Shown: positions 61,352 through 64,000 of the stretch, in pieces
Layout: every line of letters starts with the position of its first letter
Position numbering within the stretch: position 1 is the first letter of the stretch
Source: CAZHCA01 sp964530825
GTDB lineage: Bacteria > Bacteroidota > Bacteroidia > Chitinophagales > Saprospiraceae
NCBI GenBank assembly: GCA_964530825.1
Contig: CAZHCA010000002.1
Coordinates: forward strand, 186,001 to 250,000
Reading direction: 5' to 3'
DNA length: 64,000 nt
Notes under the pieces: generated by a model
Seen by the model: the letters and a program-made list of their open reading frames with translations, nothing else
What the model was told of the DNA's origin: nothing
Database searches by the model: none
Program-made: the position numbers and the translations under genes

Positions 61352-63514
61352 ATGGAGAGTTGGCTCAATACGTTTTTCGCCTCCCCGTACTGGACGGCAT
61401 TGGGGTGGGCCCTTTTGCATTCCCTATGGCAGGGGGCCCTCATCTGGGCTTTACTCGTGTGGGTGCGGGTGCCAAACCGGCTTGGTGGCCGCGCTGCGAT
61501 CTTGTGGAGCGGGCTCTGGCTTCTTACGATAAGTTTTTCTCTTACGTGGTTTTTTTACCTGCCGAGCACAGGCCAGGGAGGAGATACAGCAGATACCCCG
61601 GAGCGCCTAACAGACCTAATTAAGGGGATCTATCTGATCACTACTGCCGAGCCTACAGAACAAGAGCGGTACGCCTGGAGGGATTGGATACCAGGATTAA
61701 GCCTGGCCTGGTTGATAGGTTTGGGCATTGCAGCCCTGCGCAGTGTGTTGGGTTACCGGCGTTTGAGATGGCTCCGGCGAAGTGGACTGAGGCCCGCTCC
61801 GGAATGGGCCGTCCGGCAATTGAAGGGTTTGGCGCAAACACTGGGCGTTCGCCGCAATGCTGTTTTAGCATTGAGTATTCACGTTGATAGCCCGTTGCTG
61901 TTCGGATATCTGAAACCGGTGATTTTGTTTCCGGTTGGGTTACTGAATCGGCTTTCCCCGGAAGAGGTTCAGGCGGTGTTGCTGCACGAACTGGTGCACA
62001 TACAGCGCCATGATGTTTTTTGGCAGGGTTTGCAACGCGTGATGGAGACCGGATTTTTTTATCATCCGCTGGTTTATTGGATCGGGCGTGAATTGCGACA
62101 GTTACGGGAATATAGCTGTGACGACCGGGTGGTTGAATCCTGCGAGCCCCTAACCTATGCAAGGGCGCTGTTACATCTGGAGACCTTCCGTCCGGCTGTT
62201 TCCCGGCCGCTGGGGAGTTTAGGTATCCTGGGTCGGCGGGCGACGCTTTACGACCGCGTAAATCGAATTGTCAATACTTCAAATCAAACTTCGACTGTTA
62301 TGGAGAAAGTAAGTGTTCTAGTCATGTTGATCGCTATGGCTGCCGGTTACTGGTGGCCGCAACCGTCGGCTGAATTGGCTTCCTCTCCCGTGACGAGGGG
62401 CACCGTCTGGGAGGCGAGTCCGCACTTGCCAAGGTTATCAATCGGTTTGGAGCTCGATCCAAGGCTCCGTTTCGACACTTTGCCGGATGGAAGTATTTAC
62501 CTCGACGTCCAAGACCCGGAGTCGGGTATAATCACGGAAACGAAAATCAAAGACGGCCAGATTCAGGAGCTAAAAATTGACGGTCGGGAAATTCCGCCCG
62601 AAAATTTTTACAAGCACCAAACGCAGGTGGAGCGACTCCTGCAGGAGGTGACGCCTTCCTTAGCCAGGCAGCGGTTGGATTCCCTTATGCCGCCCAGCTA
62701 CGTATTTAGCCGCGATGGCCGCCTCCGGATGGGGTTCGTTGATTCGGTACGCGACCGGTCGGTTTTCTTTTTGGAGAAGGAGTTGGATAAGATAGGGGGG
62801 GATAGTGGTTTTGTTCTGACCTTCCCCCAGAAGAATTTCTCCCCCGGAAATCTACCTACTCCTTTCAAGCGATTCCAGTTGTTAGCCCCTGACAATGAAG
62901 GATTTGTTTTTAGCTGGTCCGATCGCGACTCTTTGTTTTTTGAATTGGACAAAGGGTTACGGTTCTTTCATGACAGCTTGAAACCGCCCATCGCCCCGGA
63001 AGTTTTCTATTTGAAAGACGAAGTATGGAGCCTAGGAGGGCCGGATTCCGCACGTCTGCGACTTGAAAAAGCTCTTGAGGGCATTGCGCTGCATCGGCAA
63101 GAACTCGGACTTAGTAAAGCCGATTTGGAAATGCTGAAAGAAGAATTGGTGGTGGTCAAAGAAGCTTTGGGGCAGATAAAAGCTCCCCGTATTTTGCGTT
63201 ACGACGATTTCGAACTGGCAGATCCGGAAGAATGGATTACCACTTTTGGGTGGGACAAAGAAAAAACTTCGGAAGGGAAACTGCTCTGGAATGGTCGGCC
63301 GGGAAACCTGGAGGATCGCCTGGAACGACAACTCCTGGAAGATGGAATGATCGAGGGGAAGAGGAATTATGATCTGTTATTAAGCGACCGGAAGATGAAA
63401 ATCAACGGTCGTCGGTTGCCTGATACTGTGCACGAAAAATACCTGGAACTCTACGAACGCATTACCGGTAACAAACTGGAGGGCCGCATTGCCATCAGTA
63501 AGTCGCTACAATAA
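61352..63514 (+). CDS. M56 (BlaR1-like) membrane metalloprotease with novel C-terminal region
   Basis: This 720-residue protein has three transmembrane segments (about 15-37, 47-70, 112-131), an M56 protease domain with HELVH (His212, Glu213, His216) and REYSCDD (Glu253) further on, and a fourth segment at about 320-336. The 380 residues after it do not resemble the penicillin-binding sensor of BlaR1 and contain no SxxK motif that I can see. They are rich in Arg, Asp and Leu with beta-strand and helical stretches. By analogy, a periplasmic signal would activate the protease to remove the BlaI-like repressor. The signal is unknown. Confidence 0.9.
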   Translation: MESWLNTFFASPYWTALGWALLHSLWQGALIWALLVWVRVPNRLGGRAAILWSGLWLLTISFSLTWFFYLPSTGQGGDTADTPERLTDLIKGIYLITTAEPTEQERYAWRDWIPGLSLAWLIGLGIAALRSVLGYRRLRWLRRSGLRPAPEWAVRQLKGLAQTLGVRRNAVLALSIHVDSPLLFGYLKPVILFPVGLLNRLSPEEVQAVLLHELVHIQRHDVFWQGLQRVMETGFFYHPLVYWIGRELRQLREYSCDDRVVESCEPLTYARALLHLETFRPAVSRPLGSLGILGRRATLYDRVNRIVNTSNQTSTVMEKVSVLVMLIAMAAGYWWPQPSAELASSPVTRGTVWEASPHLPRLSIGLELDPRLRFDTLPDGSIYLDVQDPESGIITETKIKDGQIQELKIDGREIPPENFYKHQTQVERLLQEVTPSLARQRLDSLMPPSYVFSRDGRLRMGFVDSVRDRSVFFLEKELDKIGGDSGFVLTFPQKNFSPGNLPTPFKRFQLLAPDNEGFVFSWSDRDSLFFELDKGLRFFHDSLKPPIAPEVFYLKDEVWSLGGPDSARLRLEKALEGIALHRQELGLSKADLEMLKEELVVVKEALGQIKAPRILRYDDFELADPEEWITTFGWDKEKTSEGKLLWNGRPGNLEDRLERQLLEDGMIEGKRNYDLLLSDRKMKINGRRLPDTVHEKYLELYERITGNKLEGRIAISKSLQ

Positions 63515-63555
63515 TTTGCTTGTTTACAGACCTGAAAGGCCTAGCCCTGATTTGC

Positions 63556-63708
63556 TCAGTTGCTGAAAAAACTAACTGCTGGTGCAAGATTTTCCCCACG
63601 GAGCGGCAGGAAAAAAGCTAGGATCAAGCAGATAATAAAAATGGCGAATGCCAGGTATACGTCCGAAGCAATTTGCTTTGAAGGTCTGGTTTTCGGAGAC
63701 TGATGCAT
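63556..63708 (-). CDS. Small predicted membrane protein (50 aa)
   Basis: This ATG-to-TGA frame of 50 codons on the minus strand has a basic N-terminus (MHQSPKTRPSKQ) and one strong transmembrane helix (VYLAFAIFIICLILAFFLPL), then a short polar tail. Hydrophobic patterning and the positive-inside N-terminus speak for a real gene. It starts 36 nt after the LytTR gene stop in the same direction. No family is recognised and function is unknown; it may be chance. Confidence 0.45.
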   Translation of the reverse strand: MHQSPKTRPSKQIASDVYLAFAIFIICLILAFFLPLRGENLAPAVSFFSN

Positions 63709-63744
63709 GAACTTTCTCTGTAGTTTTGGAGAAATACGTGTCGT

Positions 63745-64000
63745 TTAATCATCTAGCCAGGACTTAAAATCGGATGCGCGATCCCGGCTCACGATGAAGT
63801 CAAAGGGTGATTTAGGTACGGTCATTACTTTGAGCCGTCCGCCTAAATGTGGAGCAATCTTATGAATACAGGTTATAGCAAGTATTATTTTTCTGTTAAT
63901 CCTGAAAAAGCGGGCACTATTCAACTGATGAGTCAGCTTTTCGATTGTGCTGTCGATGAAGTGCTTTTTACCATCGGTCAGTAAAGCATAGACGCGTCCG
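63745..64000 (-). CDS. LytTR response regulator, C-terminal part only
   Basis: The last 85 residues of a minus-strand gene enter from the right edge: VYALLTDGKKHFIDSTIEKL, then RFFRINRKIILAI and a GGRLKVMTV strand. This is the LytTR DNA-binding fold, normally joined to an N-terminal receiver domain that would lie outside the window. The stop is TAA at 63745. It may partner the LytS-type kinase at 58287, but the genes are about 4 kb apart on opposite strands. Confidence 0.9.
   Translation of the reverse strand, partial: GRVYALLTDGKKHFIDSTIEKLTHQLNSARFFRINRKIILAITCIHKIAPHLGGRLKVMTVPKSPFDFIVSRDRASDFKSWLDD

Noticed and set aside
60944..63514. Beta-lactam resistance module
   Set aside because: No beta-lactamase or penicillin-binding sensor is present; the BlaI/M56 pair alone does not imply resistance.

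Overview
The window looks like chromosomal DNA of a member of the Bacteroidota, plausibly the Saprospiria (Lewinella-like); the class placement is inference. The phylum call rests on a near-perfect Bacteroidota promoter in front of rpsA (TTTG, 19 nt, TACCTTTG), start codons mostly lacking strong Shine-Dalgarno sequences, and typical gene sets: TPR/DUF4292/EnvC-like, acpP-fabF-rnc, a carboxypeptidase-regulatory TonB receptor, DUF2141, DUF1501/DUF1800, and lipoproteins with short lipoboxes. No phage, insertion sequence, CRISPR array, tRNA or rRNA was recognised. Most of the window has moderately high GC; the curli block at about 19-26 kb is visibly more AT-rich.

Layout. 1-3.0 kb: a PCMD-type surface lipoprotein (cut by the window edge), an outer-membrane beta-barrel protein and a nucleoside-type MFS permease. 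3.1-7.5 kb: arginine operon argB-argD-argC-argJ (minus strand, overlapping genes), acetylglutamate to ornithine with acetyl recycling by ArgJ. 7.7-11.4 kb: rpsA, then a CYTH phosphatase-like gene and a GHMP (probably mevalonate) kinase. 11.7-18.5 kb: acyl-CoA synthetase, an orphan class I isoprenoid-synthase-like protein, phenylalanine hydroxylase, sigma-54 and a class III aminotransferase.

19.1-25.8 kb: a curli (functional amyloid) locus: an AraC-type regulator, a major and a minor curlin-like subunit, a CsgE with an extra N-terminal domain, CsgF, a CsgG with a fused C-terminal beta-barrel, and an uncharacterised lipoprotein with a TolB-like propeller. Striking RNA-level structures sit between the two curlins and in front of csgG, and a relic-like copy of the curlin leader lies just beyond the operon.

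26.3-38.9 kb: GH25 lysozyme lipoprotein, DUF1501/DUF1800 pair, a lipoprotein and a thioredoxin-fold protein, thiL, an M28 peptidase, an M1 peptidase with an alpha/beta hydrolase, and an OmpA-type lipoprotein with a strong terminator. 39-46 kb (minus): an unknown RNase H-like protein, and a co-directional block TPR, DUF4292, EnvC-like, HflX, M29 aminopeptidase. 46.2-52.3 kb: pyk, acpP, fabF, rnc, a SWIM zinc-finger protein and a small membrane-anchored protein. 52.3-58.2 kb: a cytochrome P450 and an acyl-CoA dehydrogenase divergently transcribed around two identical operator-like dyads, then a TonB-dependent receptor. 58.3-64 kb: a LytS-type histidine kinase, DUF2141 protein, a lipoprotein, a BlaI/M56 pair with two clear operator dyads, a tiny membrane-protein ORF and the C-terminal end of a LytTR response regulator.

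Most of the window is core metabolism and envelope biology. The parts most worth a second look are the remodelled curli secretion operon with its RNA elements, the orphan isoprenoid-synthase-like protein, the BlaR1-like protein with an unrelated C-terminal half, and the paired operators at the P450/acyl-CoA dehydrogenase divergence.
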